The notes beneath the pieces are model-generated. The model did no database searches, was not told where the DNA came from, and saw only the letters and a program-made list of their open reading frames with translations. A DNA stretch of 64,000 bases, taken from NCBI GenBank assembly GCA_963719465.1, contig OY970386.1, positions 620,001 to 684,000 of the forward strand, written 5' to 3'. Of the stretch, positions 26,811 to 37,007 are shown one piece after another (within the stretch, counting starts at the first letter, position 1; each line of letters begins with the position of its first letter). Source of the stretch: JALHUB01 sp963719465. Lineage in GTDB: Bacteria; Chloroflexota; Dehalococcoidia; DSTF01; JALHUB01. The translations under genes and the position numbers were made by a program.

Positions 26811-29512
26811 TGCGCCGCCTCCTTCGACCCACCGGGCTTCCTCACGTCGCCCCAAGCCGGCAGCTTCAGCCAGGCCATGCCCGCCAGACCAACCGGCAGC
26901 GCCACCACGCCCTTCGGCAGGCCGGCGATGATGCGGACCGGCAGCCGCACAGTCTGGCCATCCACCATCGCCTCAATCTCCTCGCCGGCCTCAAGCGACA
27001 GCTCTTTCGAGTCGTCGACGTTCAGGCCGGCGTAGGGCTGCGGCGAAAGCTTTGCGATTCCAGGCGCGAGCGCGCTCAGCTCCTCCGAGCCGAAGATGTG
27101 CTGCGCCGCTACGAAGAGATAGCCACCCGTCGGAGGCGTGCTCGCCTCGGGAGCATCGAAGTAGGACGCCTTGTCGCCCTCCGGCGGCTCGACAAGCCGG
27201 CGCCCCGGGTCGCCGCCGCGCAGCGGCCCGCCGATCTCCTCCTGGAACTTGTTCAGCGCCTGCACCGAGTTCCAGCCGGGCGCCCAGAAGCGGGGAATCA
27301 GCGGCGATGGCGGCTGCCCCTGATAGCCTTCCATCGAGAACACGAACGGCGAATCCCCGTCCTCCGGCGGCGGCGACTCGCTGACGTTGATGTTGGCATT
27401 CATCGCCGTGCGGCCGCTGTAGCGTCCGGACTGCCGCGCAATCGGCTCTCCGACGATGCGGAATCCGGCCGGCGGCGCGATTTCCGTGATCGACGCGAAG
27501 ACAGGCAGGGCCATCGCCAGCGCGGAGCCAACCGCGTCTATGTTCGCCCACTCCTCGAACTCGCGTCGTCCGGCCTCGACCGCCAGGTCGCGCAGCCAGC
27601 GCCAGCTCTCGGACACCTCATCGCGCGGTGGGTATACCTGGTACGAACGTTGCGCCCGGCCCTCATTGCTCACGAGAGTGCCGTCGGCCTCCGCGAAGGT
27701 CGCCGCCGACAGCAGCACGTCGGCGCGGCTGGTTGTGGCGTTCGCGGTGTGGTCGACGACGATGATGTGCTTGGCCGTACCGAGGAAAGAATCAACGGAA
27801 CCGGCGTCGGCACGACGGTACAGATCGTTCTCCAGGACGACAACGACGTCCGGTGCGGCGCCCGTTAGCGCGTCCGCCAGGCTCCCGCCGCCCAGAAGCG
27901 CCAGTCCGAGGCTGTTGCACTCCGGCACGGTCAGGCAGAGCTGGCACGGGCGACCCTTGCGTCGAAGCGCCCGCGCGACGTTCGCGGCCGCGCGCAGTAC
28001 GTCGGCGCTTCCGCAGCCGCTGCCGCTGACGACGACCGGCCTCTCGGCGGTCACCAGCGCCGTCGCGATCTCGCCTGCCAGCGCCGCGACTTCCGCCGGC
28101 AGACCGGCCACGGCGGGCGCGGCGTCGTCAATCGCGTGCGCGACGGCAAACCCGAGCCGCGCCAACTCCTCCGGCGTCGCCTGATAACATCGCGTCGCAA
28201 CCTCGTCCAGCCGCGTTTCCTGCATGGCGGCGACATAGAGCGGCCCCCGCGCGTCCTGCGTCGAGTTGCGCATGCCCATGGCGTCCCATTCACACACGCG
28301 CAGCTTCTCAGCTTCGCGCATGGGCGCCTGCTTCTGCGATTGTCGCAACGCCAAGGCGATCCTCGGCGCCGTCTGCGTAACGTCTTCGCCCAGGACAAAA
28401 GCGGCGTCGCAGCGCCCGACCTCGGCGAGCGAGGGCGAGCGCGGGCCGTCGCGCATTATGTCGAGTGTGAGCTGGCTGAGCTCCTGCTCCTGCGCCGAGA
28501 CGCCGGCGTAGAAGTCCTTCGCCCCAACGAGCGTGCGCAGCGCGAAGTTCGCCTCCAGCGATGCCCGCGGCGAGCCGATTCCGATAACCCGCTTCCCTTC
28601 CCTGAGCGCCGCGGCGGCCATCGCCAGCGCCTCGCCTCTTCCAGCCGCCGTCCCTTCTCGCAGCAGCGGGCTGCGCAGCCGCCGAGCATCGTTGACGAAC
28701 TCGTAGCCGAAACGGCCGCGGTCGCAGAGGAAGTAGCCGTTCACTTCGCCGTTGTAGCGATTGTAGATGCGGCGCAGCGTGCCGTAGCGCTCGCCCGCAA
28801 TGGTGTTGCAGCCGACGCCGCAGTGCACGCACACCGACGGCGCCGTCATAAGGTCCCACTTGCGCGTGTAGTGCTCCTTCAACGTCTTGTCCGTAAAGAC
28901 GCCCGTCGGGCAAATCTCCACCAGGTTGCCGCTGAACTCGCACTCCAGCACGCCATCGTACTGGCGGCCGTAGTAGACCTGGCTGCGATTGCCGAAGACA
29001 TCGAAGTCGCGACCGCCGGCGTAATCCTTGTAGAAGCGCACGCAGCGATAGCACTGGATGCAGCGGTTCATCTCGTGGTTCACCAGCGGGCCCAAGTATT
29101 GATTGCGGAAGGTGCGCTTCTTGCCGTCGTAGCGACGATAGTTGTGGCCGGTGAGCACCGTCATGTCTTGTAGATGGCACTCGCCGCCCTCGTCGCAGAC
29201 GGGGCAGTCGTGCGGATGATTGACCATGAGCAGCTCGATGATGCCTTCGCGGAAGTCGCGCACCTCGGCGTCGTTGATGGAGATGCGCGTTCCTTCTAGC
29301 GCCGGCGTCATGCACGACATGACGATTCTGCCGCGCGTGTCATTCGCGTCGCGGAAGATGCGCACGGCGCACTGCCGGCAGGCGCCGACGGAGCCCAGCG
29401 CCGGGTGCCAGCAGAAGTACGGTATGTCCAGCCCCACGGACAGCGCCGCCTGAAGCATGTTCTGCCCGTCTTTCACCTCGTACTCGCGTTCGTCGACGAT
29501 TATCTTTGCCAT
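26807..29512 (-). CDS. nuoG: NADH-quinone oxidoreductase subunit G
   Basis: 901-aa iron-sulfur subunit of the peripheral arm. N-terminal 2Fe-2S motif with CRQCAV, then the His-Cys cluster segment (HDCPVCDEGGECHLQD), a ferredoxin-type pair (CIQCYRCVRF and CPTGVFTDKT) and CVHCGVGC, followed by a molybdopterin-oxidoreductase-like domain without an active cofactor motif. Two bases separate its ATG from the nuoF stop. Confidence 0.93.
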   Translation of the reverse strand: MAKIIVDEREYEVKDGQNMLQAALSVGLDIPYFCWHPALGSVGACRQCAVRIFRDANDTRGRIVMSCMTPALEGTRISINDAEVRDFREGIIELLMVNHPHDCPVCDEGGECHLQDMTVLTGHNYRRYDGKKRTFRNQYLGPLVNHEMNRCIQCYRCVRFYKDYAGGRDFDVFGNRSQVYYGRQYDGVLECEFSGNLVEICPTGVFTDKTLKEHYTRKWDLMTAPSVCVHCGVGCNTIAGERYGTLRRIYNRYNGEVNGYFLCDRGRFGYEFVNDARRLRSPLLREGTAAGRGEALAMAAAALREGKRVIGIGSPRASLEANFALRTLVGAKDFYAGVSAQEQELSQLTLDIMRDGPRSPSLAEVGRCDAAFVLGEDVTQTAPRIALALRQSQKQAPMREAEKLRVCEWDAMGMRNSTQDARGPLYVAAMQETRLDEVATRCYQATPEELARLGFAVAHAIDDAAPAVAGLPAEVAALAGEIATALVTAERPVVVSGSGCGSADVLRAAANVARALRRKGRPCQLCLTVPECNSLGLALLGGGSLADALTGAAPDVVVVLENDLYRRADAGSVDSFLGTAKHIIVVDHTANATTSRADVLLSAATFAEADGTLVSNEGRAQRSYQVYPPRDEVSESWRWLRDLAVEAGRREFEEWANIDAVGSALAMALPVFASITEIAPPAGFRIVGEPIARQSGRYSGRTAMNANINVSESPPPEDGDSPFVFSMEGYQGQPPSPLIPRFWAPGWNSVQALNKFQEEIGGPLRGGDPGRRLVEPPEGDKASYFDAPEASTPPTGGYLFVAAQHIFGSEELSALAPGIAKLSPQPYAGLNVDDSKELSLEAGEEIEAMVDGQTVRLPVRIIAGLPKGVVALPVGLAGMAWLKLPAWGDVRKPGGSKEAAQ

Positions 29513-29513
29513 C

Positions 29514-30788
29514 TTATTTCCACGGACACCGCTGCTCGCGGACGTGCTGCTCGAAATCGTCGCGGAAGTGCACCAGCGCGCTCTGAAGCGGCTCCATCGC
29601 GCCGGGGGCTAGGGCGCAGAACGTATTGCCCGGCCGCAGTCGACGCGTTGTCTGCTCCAGCACCTCGATGTCTTGCGGCGTGCCGCGTCCCGCCTCGATC
29701 TTGCGAAGCGCGTGCTCCGCCCACTGCAGGCCTCCCCAGCAGGGCGTGCACCAGCCGCACGACTCCTGCGCGAAGAAGTGCTGCAGGTTCACCTGCATAG
29801 CGATCGGGCAGCGCTTGTCGTCGAGGACGATCATCGTGCCGGTGCCCATCCGGCTGTTGTACGGTTGAAGCGAAGAGAAGTCCAGCGGCACGTCCAGGTG
29901 CTCTTCGACCAGAAAGTCCGTCGAAGCGCCGCCTGGAAGCAGCCCGCGGAACTTGTATCCGTCCTGCATGCCGCCGGCGTGCTCCTCCAGCAGCTCGCGA
30001 ATCGTCGTCCCCATGGGCAGCTCCCAGCAGCCGGGGCGCTTGACGCGACCGCTGACGCCGTACAGCTTCGTGCCCCCGTCGTCCGTCTTGCTCAAGCCCT
30101 TGTACCACTCGACGCCCTTGTCGATGATGTGCGGCACGTTGCAGAACGTTTCGACGTTGTTGACAACAGTCGGCTTGCCCCACAGGCCGACGACGGCTGG
30201 AAACGGCGGTTTGTCGCGCGGGTTGGCGCGCTTGCCTTCCAGCGAGTTGATCAGCCCCGTCTCCTCGCCGCACATGTAGCGCCCGGCGCTGAGGTGCAGG
30301 TGCATCTCCAGGTTCAGGCCCGAGCCGAGGATGTTCTTTCCCAGATAGCCGGCGGCGTACGCCTCGGCGATTGCTTTCTTGAGCGCTTCCGCCGACGGCC
30401 CGTACTCGCGCCGCAGGAAGATGTAGGCCGCTTCCGCCTCGATCGCCCAGCCGGCGATGATCATCCCCTCGATGAGCATGTGCGGGTCGCCCTCCATGAG
30501 AACGCGGTCCTTGAACGTGCCGGGCTCCATCTCGTCGCCGTTGGCCAGGACGAACTTCGGCCTCGGCGCGTCGGGGCCCATCGGAATGAAGCTCCACTTC
30601 ATGCCCGTCGCGAAGCCGGCGCCGCCGCGTCCCTTCAGGTTCGACGCCTTGACCGCGTCGATCACCTCTGATGGCCGCATCTTCAGCGCCTTGCGCAGCC
30701 CCTGGTAGCCGCCCGTGCGCTCGTACTCAGCGAGGCTCACGGGGCCTTCGCCGGGACGGATGCGACCGGTCAGCGGCGTCTCGCTCAT
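29514..30788 (-). CDS. nuoF: NADH-quinone oxidoreductase subunit F
   Basis: 424-aa NADH- and FMN-binding subunit. GRGGAGFATGMKW (nucleotide), ANGDEMEPGTFKDR (FMN) and the 4Fe-4S motif ESCGWCTPCWGG with a later Cys in GNTFCALAPGA are present. The ATG at 30788 overlaps the nuoE stop by one base (TGATG). Its presence shows a complete NADH-oxidising enzyme, not the truncated 11-subunit form. Confidence 0.95.
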   Translation of the reverse strand: MSETPLTGRIRPGEGPVSLAEYERTGGYQGLRKALKMRPSEVIDAVKASNLKGRGGAGFATGMKWSFIPMGPDAPRPKFVLANGDEMEPGTFKDRVLMEGDPHMLIEGMIIAGWAIEAEAAYIFLRREYGPSAEALKKAIAEAYAAGYLGKNILGSGLNLEMHLHLSAGRYMCGEETGLINSLEGKRANPRDKPPFPAVVGLWGKPTVVNNVETFCNVPHIIDKGVEWYKGLSKTDDGGTKLYGVSGRVKRPGCWELPMGTTIRELLEEHAGGMQDGYKFRGLLPGGASTDFLVEEHLDVPLDFSSLQPYNSRMGTGTMIVLDDKRCPIAMQVNLQHFFAQESCGWCTPCWGGLQWAEHALRKIEAGRGTPQDIEVLEQTTRRLRPGNTFCALAPGAMEPLQSALVHFRDDFEQHVREQRCPWK

Positions 30789-31252
30789 CACTTGCACTCC
30801 CCGAGGATCGAGTCGATCTTCTCCGGCGTCAGGTTCCCGTATTGCGTGCCGTCGACCATCATCACCGGCGCCAGGTCGCAGGCGCCCAGGCACACCGATG
30901 TGAGCAGCGTGAACCGTCCGTCCGCCGTCGTCCCGCCGACTTCGACGCCCAGCTTCGACTTCAAGTGGTCGAGCAATGTCTCGTAGTCCAGCAGCCAGCA
31001 GCTCACGCTGTCGCAGATCATGATGACGTGCCGGCCCACTTCCTTGCGAAAGATGAGGTTGTAGAACGTCGCGACCGAGTCCAGCTCCGCCGGGCTCAAC
31101 TGCAAGTATCCCGCGATCTCGTCCAGCGTCTCGTCGGATAGCCAGCCGCGATGCTGCTGCACCGACATCATCGCGTCGATGCAGGCGGCGCGGTTTCGCC
31201 CCGACATCGCCACCGCGGCGTCTATCTCTTCTCGCTCCTCTTGCGTCAGCAA
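30788..31252 (-). CDS. nuoE: NADH-quinone oxidoreductase subunit E
   Basis: 154-aa thioredoxin-fold subunit with a 2Fe-2S cluster; Cys residues in MICDSVSCWLLD and SVCLGACDLAP. Translation seems to start at the TTG at 31252 behind GAGGTGAGGA. Confidence 0.92.
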   Translation of the reverse strand: MLTQEEREEIDAAVAMSGRNRAACIDAMMSVQQHRGWLSDETLDEIAGYLQLSPAELDSVATFYNLIFRKEVGRHVIMICDSVSCWLLDYETLLDHLKSKLGVEVGGTTADGRFTLLTSVCLGACDLAPVMMVDGTQYGNLTPEKIDSILGECK

Positions 31253-31261
31253 GTCCTCACC

Positions 31262-33043
31262 TCAGCGGTCCACGTCCGACAGCACGTAGTCGATGCTGCC
31301 GAGAATAGCCATGACATCCGGGACCAGGGCGCCGCGCGTCATGAGCGGCACCATCTGCATGTGCGGAAAGGTCGGCGTCCGGATGCGAGTCCGGTACGAC
31401 ATCGTGTTCCCGTCGCTGACCAGGTAATAGCTGTTGTTGCCCTTCGTCGCCTCCACGCCGACCGACGCCTCGCCGGGCGGGATCACCGGGCCCCACGTCA
31501 CGCTGAGGAAGTGCGTGATCAGCGTCTCGATGTCATGCATCGTTCGCGCCTTCAGCGGCGGCGTCGCCAGCGGATGGTCCGACTTGTACGACCCCGAAGG
31601 CATGTTATCGATGCACTGCTGGATGATCCGCAGGCTCTGCCGCATCTCCTCGACGCGAATGACGGCACGGTCATAGCAGTCGCCGTTCGTCGCCGTCGGG
31701 ATCTCGAAATCGAACTGCTCATAGCCCGAATACGGGCGGTTCTTGCGCCAGTCCCACTTGAAGCCGCAGGCGCGAAGGCCCGGGCCGGTCACGCCCCAGT
31801 CCATCGCGTCGCGCAGCGTGTAGGCGCCGATCCCCTTCGTTCGTGCCTTGAAAATGGGGTTCCCCATCACCAGGTCGTCCCACTCCTTGATGTGCGGCGG
31901 CAGCAGGGCGACGAAATCGCGCATCATCGGCTCCCAGCCGTCCGGCAGGTCGTGCGCCACGCCGCCGATGCGGAACCAGCTCGGATGCATTCGCCCGCCG
32001 CAAACCGCTTCGACGATGCCGAAGCCGCGCTCGCGGTCGCTGAACATATAGAAGACAGGCGACAGCGCACCCACGTCGCCGGCGAACGTGCCGTACCAGA
32101 CGAGATGGCTCAGGATGCGGAACAGCTCGCACATCATGACGCGAATAACCTTGACGCGGTCCGGCACCTCGATCCCGGCCAGCTTCTCGACCGCCATCAC
32201 GTACGGCAGGTTGTTCATCACGCCGCCCAGGTACTCGACGCGGTCGGTGTATGGGATGTAGCTATGCCATGACTGCCGCTCGCCCATCTTCTCGGCGCCG
32301 CGGTGATGATAGCCGATGTCCGGCACGGCATCGACGACGCGCTCACCGTCGAGCTGAAGAATGAGGCGCAGCACGCCGTGCGTCCCAGGATGCTGCGGAC
32401 CCAAATTCAGGAAAATCAGGTCCGCGTCCTCCGTCTGACGCTGCATCCCCCAGTCCTCGGGCTTGAACTGCATCGCCTTCTGCTCTTCCTCTTCCTGCGC
32501 GTCGGAAAGGCTGAACGGCGGCATCTCCGTCGCTCGCGCCGGGTGGTCTTTGCGCAGCGGGTGTCCTTTCCACGTGTTCGGCATCAGGATTCGGCGCAGG
32601 TTCGGATGCCCCTTGAACGTGACGCCGAACATGTCCCAGACCTCGCGCTCGTACCAGTTGGCGTTTGGGAACACCTCGACCGCGGTGGGTACGGAGAGCT
32701 TCTCCGCGTCGACCGCGACCTTCAGCCGCACGTCCTCGTTGCGCTCGTAGGAGATGAGGTGGTAGACGACCGTGAAATCGCTCGGTGGCTGCCCCTCGCG
32801 ATGCGCGCGGAGTCGCTCGTCGATGGCGGTCAGGTCGTAGAGCTGCGCGAAGGGCCGGGCAACCTCTGACTTGAGAAAGCGCAGTACCGGGACAACGTCA
32901 TCCTGCGTCGTCCAGAGCGTCGGAATGTCGTCGCGAGTCTGCTGAAGCGTGAAAACCGCGTCGGGGAAGCGAGCGCGCAGCTCCCGGGCAATGCCGGGCT
33001 CGGCGGCTGCGCCTTGTTGCGTCTCGACTTCAGCTTCCTGCAT
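31262..33043 (-). CDS. nuoCD: NADH-quinone oxidoreductase fused subunit C/D
   Basis: 593-aa fusion. The N-terminal third is the 30-kDa (NuoC) domain, ending WYEREVWDMFGVTFKGHPNLRRIL; the rest is the 49-kDa (NuoD) domain with NLGPQHPGTHGVLRL, quinone-site residues and the end VPDVMAILGSIDYVLSDVDR. Fused C/D is known in enterobacteria and some other lineages; most bacteria have separate genes. The ATG at 33043 follows the nuoB stop by 11 bases. Confidence 0.93.
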   Translation of the reverse strand: MQEAEVETQQGAAAEPGIARELRARFPDAVFTLQQTRDDIPTLWTTQDDVVPVLRFLKSEVARPFAQLYDLTAIDERLRAHREGQPPSDFTVVYHLISYERNEDVRLKVAVDAEKLSVPTAVEVFPNANWYEREVWDMFGVTFKGHPNLRRILMPNTWKGHPLRKDHPARATEMPPFSLSDAQEEEEQKAMQFKPEDWGMQRQTEDADLIFLNLGPQHPGTHGVLRLILQLDGERVVDAVPDIGYHHRGAEKMGERQSWHSYIPYTDRVEYLGGVMNNLPYVMAVEKLAGIEVPDRVKVIRVMMCELFRILSHLVWYGTFAGDVGALSPVFYMFSDRERGFGIVEAVCGGRMHPSWFRIGGVAHDLPDGWEPMMRDFVALLPPHIKEWDDLVMGNPIFKARTKGIGAYTLRDAMDWGVTGPGLRACGFKWDWRKNRPYSGYEQFDFEIPTATNGDCYDRAVIRVEEMRQSLRIIQQCIDNMPSGSYKSDHPLATPPLKARTMHDIETLITHFLSVTWGPVIPPGEASVGVEATKGNNSYYLVSDGNTMSYRTRIRTPTFPHMQMVPLMTRGALVPDVMAILGSIDYVLSDVDR

Positions 33044-33054
33044 TCGTTCCGACT

Positions 33055-33705
33055 CTAGACTTCGTTTATCGGCCGATAGCTCTCCTTGGCCGTGCGCTCC
33101 GCCCGCTTGAGGTCGCGCAGCGAAGGCGGCGTCTGCTTGTAGACGCCCTGGTCCCCGACGACCCAGCTCAGCGGCCGCTTCTCGCTCCCGACCGCCTTTT
33201 GCAGCAGGATCAGCCCTTCCTCGAAAGCGTCCGGTCGCGGCGGGCAGCCCGGCACGTAGACGTCCACGGGCATGAACTTGTCGACGCCCTGCACCACGCT
33301 GTAGATGTCGTACATGCCGCCGGAATTCGCGCACGAGCCCATCGATATGATCCAGCGCGGCTCCATCATCTGCTCATACAGGCGCTTCACCGAGGGCGCC
33401 ATCTTCCGGAAGACCGTCCCGGCGACGATCATCACGTCGGCCTCGCGGGGCGTGCCGCGGATTACCTCCGCGCCGAAGCGGGAGATATCGTACTTGCTGG
33501 TTATCGCAGTCGCCATCTCGACGTAGCAGCAGGAGAGACCGAAGTTGAACGGCCACAAAGAGTTCTTGCGCCCCCAGGCGATAAGGTCCTGCAGGCGAGC
33601 GAGGACAATTATGCGCGAGACCATGGCGTCGAGCGCGCTCTGCCCGCGGCCGTCGCCCGGCCGCACGATAGTGTCGGGAACGCGCGAAATAGTGCTATCT
33701 GTCAT
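33055..33705 (-). CDS. nuoB: NADH-quinone oxidoreductase subunit B
   Basis: 216-aa subunit holding the terminal N2 cluster. The tandem Cys of FGLSCCYVEM, GSCANSGG and VPGCPPRPDAF are the ligands. The ATG at 33705 overlaps the end of nuoA by a few bases. A C-terminal extension of about 40 residues follows the core domain. Confidence 0.93.
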   Translation of the reverse strand: MTDSTISRVPDTIVRPGDGRGQSALDAMVSRIIVLARLQDLIAWGRKNSLWPFNFGLSCCYVEMATAITSKYDISRFGAEVIRGTPREADVMIVAGTVFRKMAPSVKRLYEQMMEPRWIISMGSCANSGGMYDIYSVVQGVDKFMPVDVYVPGCPPRPDAFEEGLILLQKAVGSEKRPLSWVVGDQGVYKQTPPSLRDLKRAERTAKESYRPINEV

Positions 33706-34084
33706 AGCGCTGCCCTCCCCGGCCCAGCCTTCCCCAATCGAGCGCGCCCAGCCGCCAGAGGTACGCAAGACCGGCGACTAGGACGCCTATGAAGACCGTG
33801 GCGTCTATGTAGCCGGTCCAACCGACTCTTCGCAGCGCAACCGCCCAGAGGAAGATGAAGACGGCCTCGAGGTCGAAGACGACAAAGAACATCGCGACCA
33901 GGTAGTAGAGGACGTCGTAACGGACGCGCGCGGTGCCGGTCGGCAGGATTCCCGACTCGTACGCGTCGTCGGTCGCTGCTTCGTGGTGGCGCGTGCCGAG
34001 GAGCCAGGAGAAAATGAGCATTCCGGCCAGCACGATGACGCTGGCGGCGAGGTAGAGGAAGAACGGCCAGAAATCAGTCGCCAT
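33695..34084 (-). CDS. nuoA: NADH-quinone oxidoreductase subunit A
   Basis: 129-aa three-helix membrane subunit and first gene of the nuo operon. The conserved YDVLYYLVAMFFVVFDLEAV segment is clear. The 141 bases upstream, before the next minus-strand gene's stop, should contain the nuo promoter, but no clear -35/-10 pair stands out. Confidence 0.92.
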   Translation of the reverse strand: MATDFWPFFLYLAASVIVLAGMLIFSWLLGTRHHEAATDDAYESGILPTGTARVRYDVLYYLVAMFFVVFDLEAVFIFLWAVALRRVGWTGYIDATVFIGVLVAGLAYLWRLGALDWGRLGRGGQRYDR

Positions 34085-34225
34085 ACGACGTTGACCCGAT
34101 CAGACTGGGAGCGGCCCCTCTCGGCGCTAGCGAAATCGCCAGCCAGTCGGAGCATAGCGGCATTGTGAATTTAAATGCAAGCCGGATCGAGACTTCGTAA
34201 GTGGCGCGTGAAGGCTCTGCGGTTG

Positions 34226-35302
34226 CTACGGCGCTGCCTTGAATGCGGCGATCTGTCCTCGCCAGGGACCGGAGCGGCTCGCTGTCGCAGTCGTGGAGTA
34301 ACTGCCCGTCGCATAGACGATTTGATCCGCGGCATCAAAGTCGGCCTTAGATCCGCCACCGCTCTGACCATCCAGTTCTGCCGTAAAGGAGTTCGACCAC
34401 GCGCTCGTGGTGGCGCTGGCGTCGAGTGTTGCCCCGGCGACGAGCAACTCTACCGACTGCGCGGTCGTCACGGAGCCCGAGGAAGGAGACGAGCTGGTAC
34501 CAGTGGCTGAGTTCTTCGTGTCTAGTGGGGATGCCGTGGCTACTCCGCTGTACTCAAGGATGCGAAGGCCCAGGGCATCGCCCGAGCCGGCGCTGACGGT
34601 TACAGTCTTGTCGGCTGAGCCCACCGATATCTTGTAGAAGATGGCCTGACTTGGCGTTCCGCTCTGGTTGATGGCGCTTGACCAGCCGGAGGGCAGGTTG
34701 ATGACCACGTTGCTATAAGTGCCTATAATTGCGACCAGAAGATGACCCGCCACCGGGTTTGACGAGAACGTTGCCGAAATGCTGGCCCCATAGCTCGTTT
34801 CGCTGTGATTCTTCTGGATCAGAGCAGGGAGCTGATATACGGTTGCGCTCTGTTGATTGCTCGGCTGGGAAGTCCAGTTGCCGAGCTTGCCTTCGATCTC
34901 ATAGCAGAATGTACCGTGGTTGGGACTGTCGCTGTAGCTCTTGACAGCGACGGTGTTGATGGTGCTGAAGCTTCCCGGAGGACAGGTTCCGGTTCCGCGC
35001 ATGACAACCCACTGATTCGCGGCGTCACCGGAAGGCAACGTCCACGAGAGACCGACAGTAGCCGTCGCGCCCGCTCCGTTGACGGTCGGCGCCGCCTGCG
35101 TCGGCGTTCCAAGGGTCTGGTTACCCGTCCTATTGCTGGGGTTGCCGGTATTGCCGTTGAACGCAGCGAAGGTGATGCTAACGGCGCTGGTCAGCAGGAT
35201 CGTTATGACTATCGCCAACGCCGTCAGCAGTCCCATCAATGGGCTTGAGCGGCTCCTGCTCTTTGCCTGCCTTGGCGCTCGCCGGTATAGTCTCCGAGTC
35301 AT
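34226..35302 (-). CDS. Exported protein with SipW-type N-terminus
   Basis: 358-aa protein of unknown function. It starts with a strongly basic stretch, then a hydrophobic helix (LLTALAIVITILLTSAVSI) and FAAFNGNTGNPSNR, which resembles the A-x-F processing site of SipW substrates. A fibronectin-like segment (about residues 70-160) is followed by a beta-rich domain with tryptophan-containing repeats. No enzyme motif. It lies next to the camelysin-like genes and the signal peptidase and is probably a surface protein of the same system. Confidence 0.65.
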   Translation of the reverse strand: MTRRLYRRAPRQAKSRSRSSPLMGLLTALAIVITILLTSAVSITFAAFNGNTGNPSNRTGNQTLGTPTQAAPTVNGAGATATVGLSWTLPSGDAANQWVVMRGTGTCPPGSFSTINTVAVKSYSDSPNHGTFCYEIEGKLGNWTSQPSNQQSATVYQLPALIQKNHSETSYGASISATFSSNPVAGHLLVAIIGTYSNVVINLPSGWSSAINQSGTPSQAIFYKISVGSADKTVTVSAGSGDALGLRILEYSGVATASPLDTKNSATGTSSSPSSGSVTTAQSVELLVAGATLDASATTSAWSNSFTAELDGQSGGGSKADFDAADQIVYATGSYSTTATASRSGPWRGQIAAFKAAP

Positions 35303-35471
35303 CTAGGTTTGCTTGCCCTGATTTCCCTGTGATCAAGCGCGGATCCACCAAGATGCAAACGCACAACCACTTGCCGTTATCGTGACCGCGCTTACGAGAG
35401 GGCCTCATCGACTTTCTCGACTTCCTCACGGCAGAGCTAAATGGGTTTCCCCCGTAATATCGGTCTGCCTC

Positions 35472-36128
35472 CTATTGAGATGCATACCAGATGAGGTCCG
35501 CCTGGGACTGACAGCCCTCATAGGTGTAGTCAGCGCTGGAGTCGAGATTCACGTTGATCGTGAAGGTCGCGCTGTCATCCGCCGTCCAGTGATCGACGGA
35601 GCCGCTCCCATTCGTCCCGCCCTTCAGGTGCAAGATGGCACCCATCCCGATGTAGGTAGTGGCGAAGTCGGCTAGAGTGCCGTAGCCGGAGCCGGCGGTC
35701 GGGTAGATGATCCTGCTGCCCTGCTTGATCTGAAGGTTGATCTTGGAGCCGGGATTCGTCGCAGTGCAGAGGCTGGAGCCGCCAGGAGCCTTGCTGGCGT
35801 AGTTGGCCGCGTAAAGCCCAAACGTGCCCGTCGTGACACCACCCGTATATACGATCGTGATCGTATTCCTCTTGTCCGGTGCGCCCGGAACGAAGGCCGT
35901 GGACTGTGAGCTGAACGCCGTCGCGCAGGTGCCGTTGTTTGTGCCGGCGAAGCAATTGCTGCCGCTGACAACGCTCCCGACGATGTTGGCGATGCTGAGT
36001 GTGGTGTTACCCAGGATATTGGCCGAATTGGAGGTTTCGCCGGTGAAGGTTGCTAGGGTGCCCGTGCCAACCGATTTTCCGATTAGCAGAATAACGAAAG
36101 CCGTGATGGCGAGCCTTGTTCTTGCCAT
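35472..36128 (-). CDS. Camelysin/TasA-like surface protein, copy 1
   Basis: 218-aa exported protein with an N-terminal helix (LAITAFVILLIGKSVG) followed by GTLATFTGETSNS, the typical cleavage region of SipW-dependent camelysin/TasA proteins. The mature part is beta-rich, has paired Cys (NCFAGTNNGTC, the later SSLC, and EGCQSQ) and ends LIWYASQ. It is homologous along its whole length to the proteins at 36345-37007 and 38133-38816. Such proteins often form surface fibres; this role is inferred. Confidence 0.75.
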   Translation of the reverse strand: MARTRLAITAFVILLIGKSVGTGTLATFTGETSNSANILGNTTLSIANIVGSVVSGSNCFAGTNNGTCATAFSSQSTAFVPGAPDKRNTITIVYTGGVTTGTFGLYAANYASKAPGGSSLCTATNPGSKINLQIKQGSRIIYPTAGSGYGTLADFATTYIGMGAILHLKGGTNGSGSVDHWTADDSATFTINVNLDSSADYTYEGCQSQADLIWYASQ

Positions 36129-36344
36129 GATCGTTGTCTTTCATGGCGGAGGCACGCCCGGGTGTCTCTGTCTCTTATCATCTTCCCACTCTGAACATCG
36201 GATAATTCCGCTATTTGAGTTGAGTGCCGCGTTTCTATCTCGATCTTGTCACTTCTACATGGGCGACCCGGAGCCAAGGGTGACGGTTCGATTAGAGGCA
36301 GCAATCCCGGCTCGAATGTGTGCGGAGCGGCTTCTCTGGTTACC

Positions 36345-37007
36345 CTACTGAGACGCGTACCAGATGAGGTCCGTCTGAGATTGGCAGCCCTGGTAAGTAT
36401 TGTCGGCGCTGGAGTCGAGATTCACGTTGATCGTGAACGTCGAGCTGTCGTTCGGCGCCCACTGGTCGGCGGTGCCGCTCCCGTTCGTCCCGCCCTTCAA
36501 GTGCAGGACGGAACCCATTCCAACGTAGGTCGTGGCGAAGGCGTTCAGGGTGCCGTAGCCGGAGCCGCTGGTTGGGTAGATGATCGTGCTGCCCTGCTTG
36601 ATCTGAAGGTTGATCTTGGTGCCGGGGCTGGTTGCCGTGCAGAGACTGGAACTGCCGGAGGCCTTGCTGGTGTAGTTGGCCGCGTAGATCCCGAACGTTC
36701 CCGTCGTAATCGTACCGGTGTACGTGATCGTGATGGTATTGCTCTTGTCCGCCGCCCCGGGGATGAAGTTCGTCGATGACGAGCTGAAGACCATGGCGCA
36801 GGTGCCGTTGTTGGTGTTCGTGCTGCAGTTGCTGCCGCTGACCACCGTCCCGGCCACGTTGGTCATCGTGAGCGAACTGTTGCCAAAGGCACTCGTCGGG
36901 TTGGTGGTCTGAGCGGTGAAGGTGGCCAGGGTACGCGCGCCCATCAGCGCTCCTACCAGCAGAACAACGAACGCCGTGACGGCTAGCTTTGTCGCTATCC
37001 GCGACAC
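36345..37007 (-). CDS. Camelysin/TasA-like surface protein, copy 2
   Basis: 220 aa from a GTG at 37007, chosen because the residues following it (SRIATKLAVTAF) align with the starts of the two paralogues; upstream reading is not protein-like. Signal helix, then GARTLATFTAQTTNPTSAF and a mature domain with SGSNCSTNTNNGTC, ending LIWYASQ. It is nearest to copy 1. About 470 bases of repeated, non-coding sequence separate it from the signal peptidase gene. Confidence 0.72.
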   Translation of the reverse strand: MSRIATKLAVTAFVVLLVGALMGARTLATFTAQTTNPTSAFGNSSLTMTNVAGTVVSGSNCSTNTNNGTCAMVFSSSSTNFIPGAADKSNTITITYTGTITTGTFGIYAANYTSKASGSSSLCTATSPGTKINLQIKQGSTIIYPTSGSGYGTLNAFATTYVGMGSVLHLKGGTNGSGTADQWAPNDSSTFTINVNLDSSADNTYQGCQSQTDLIWYASQ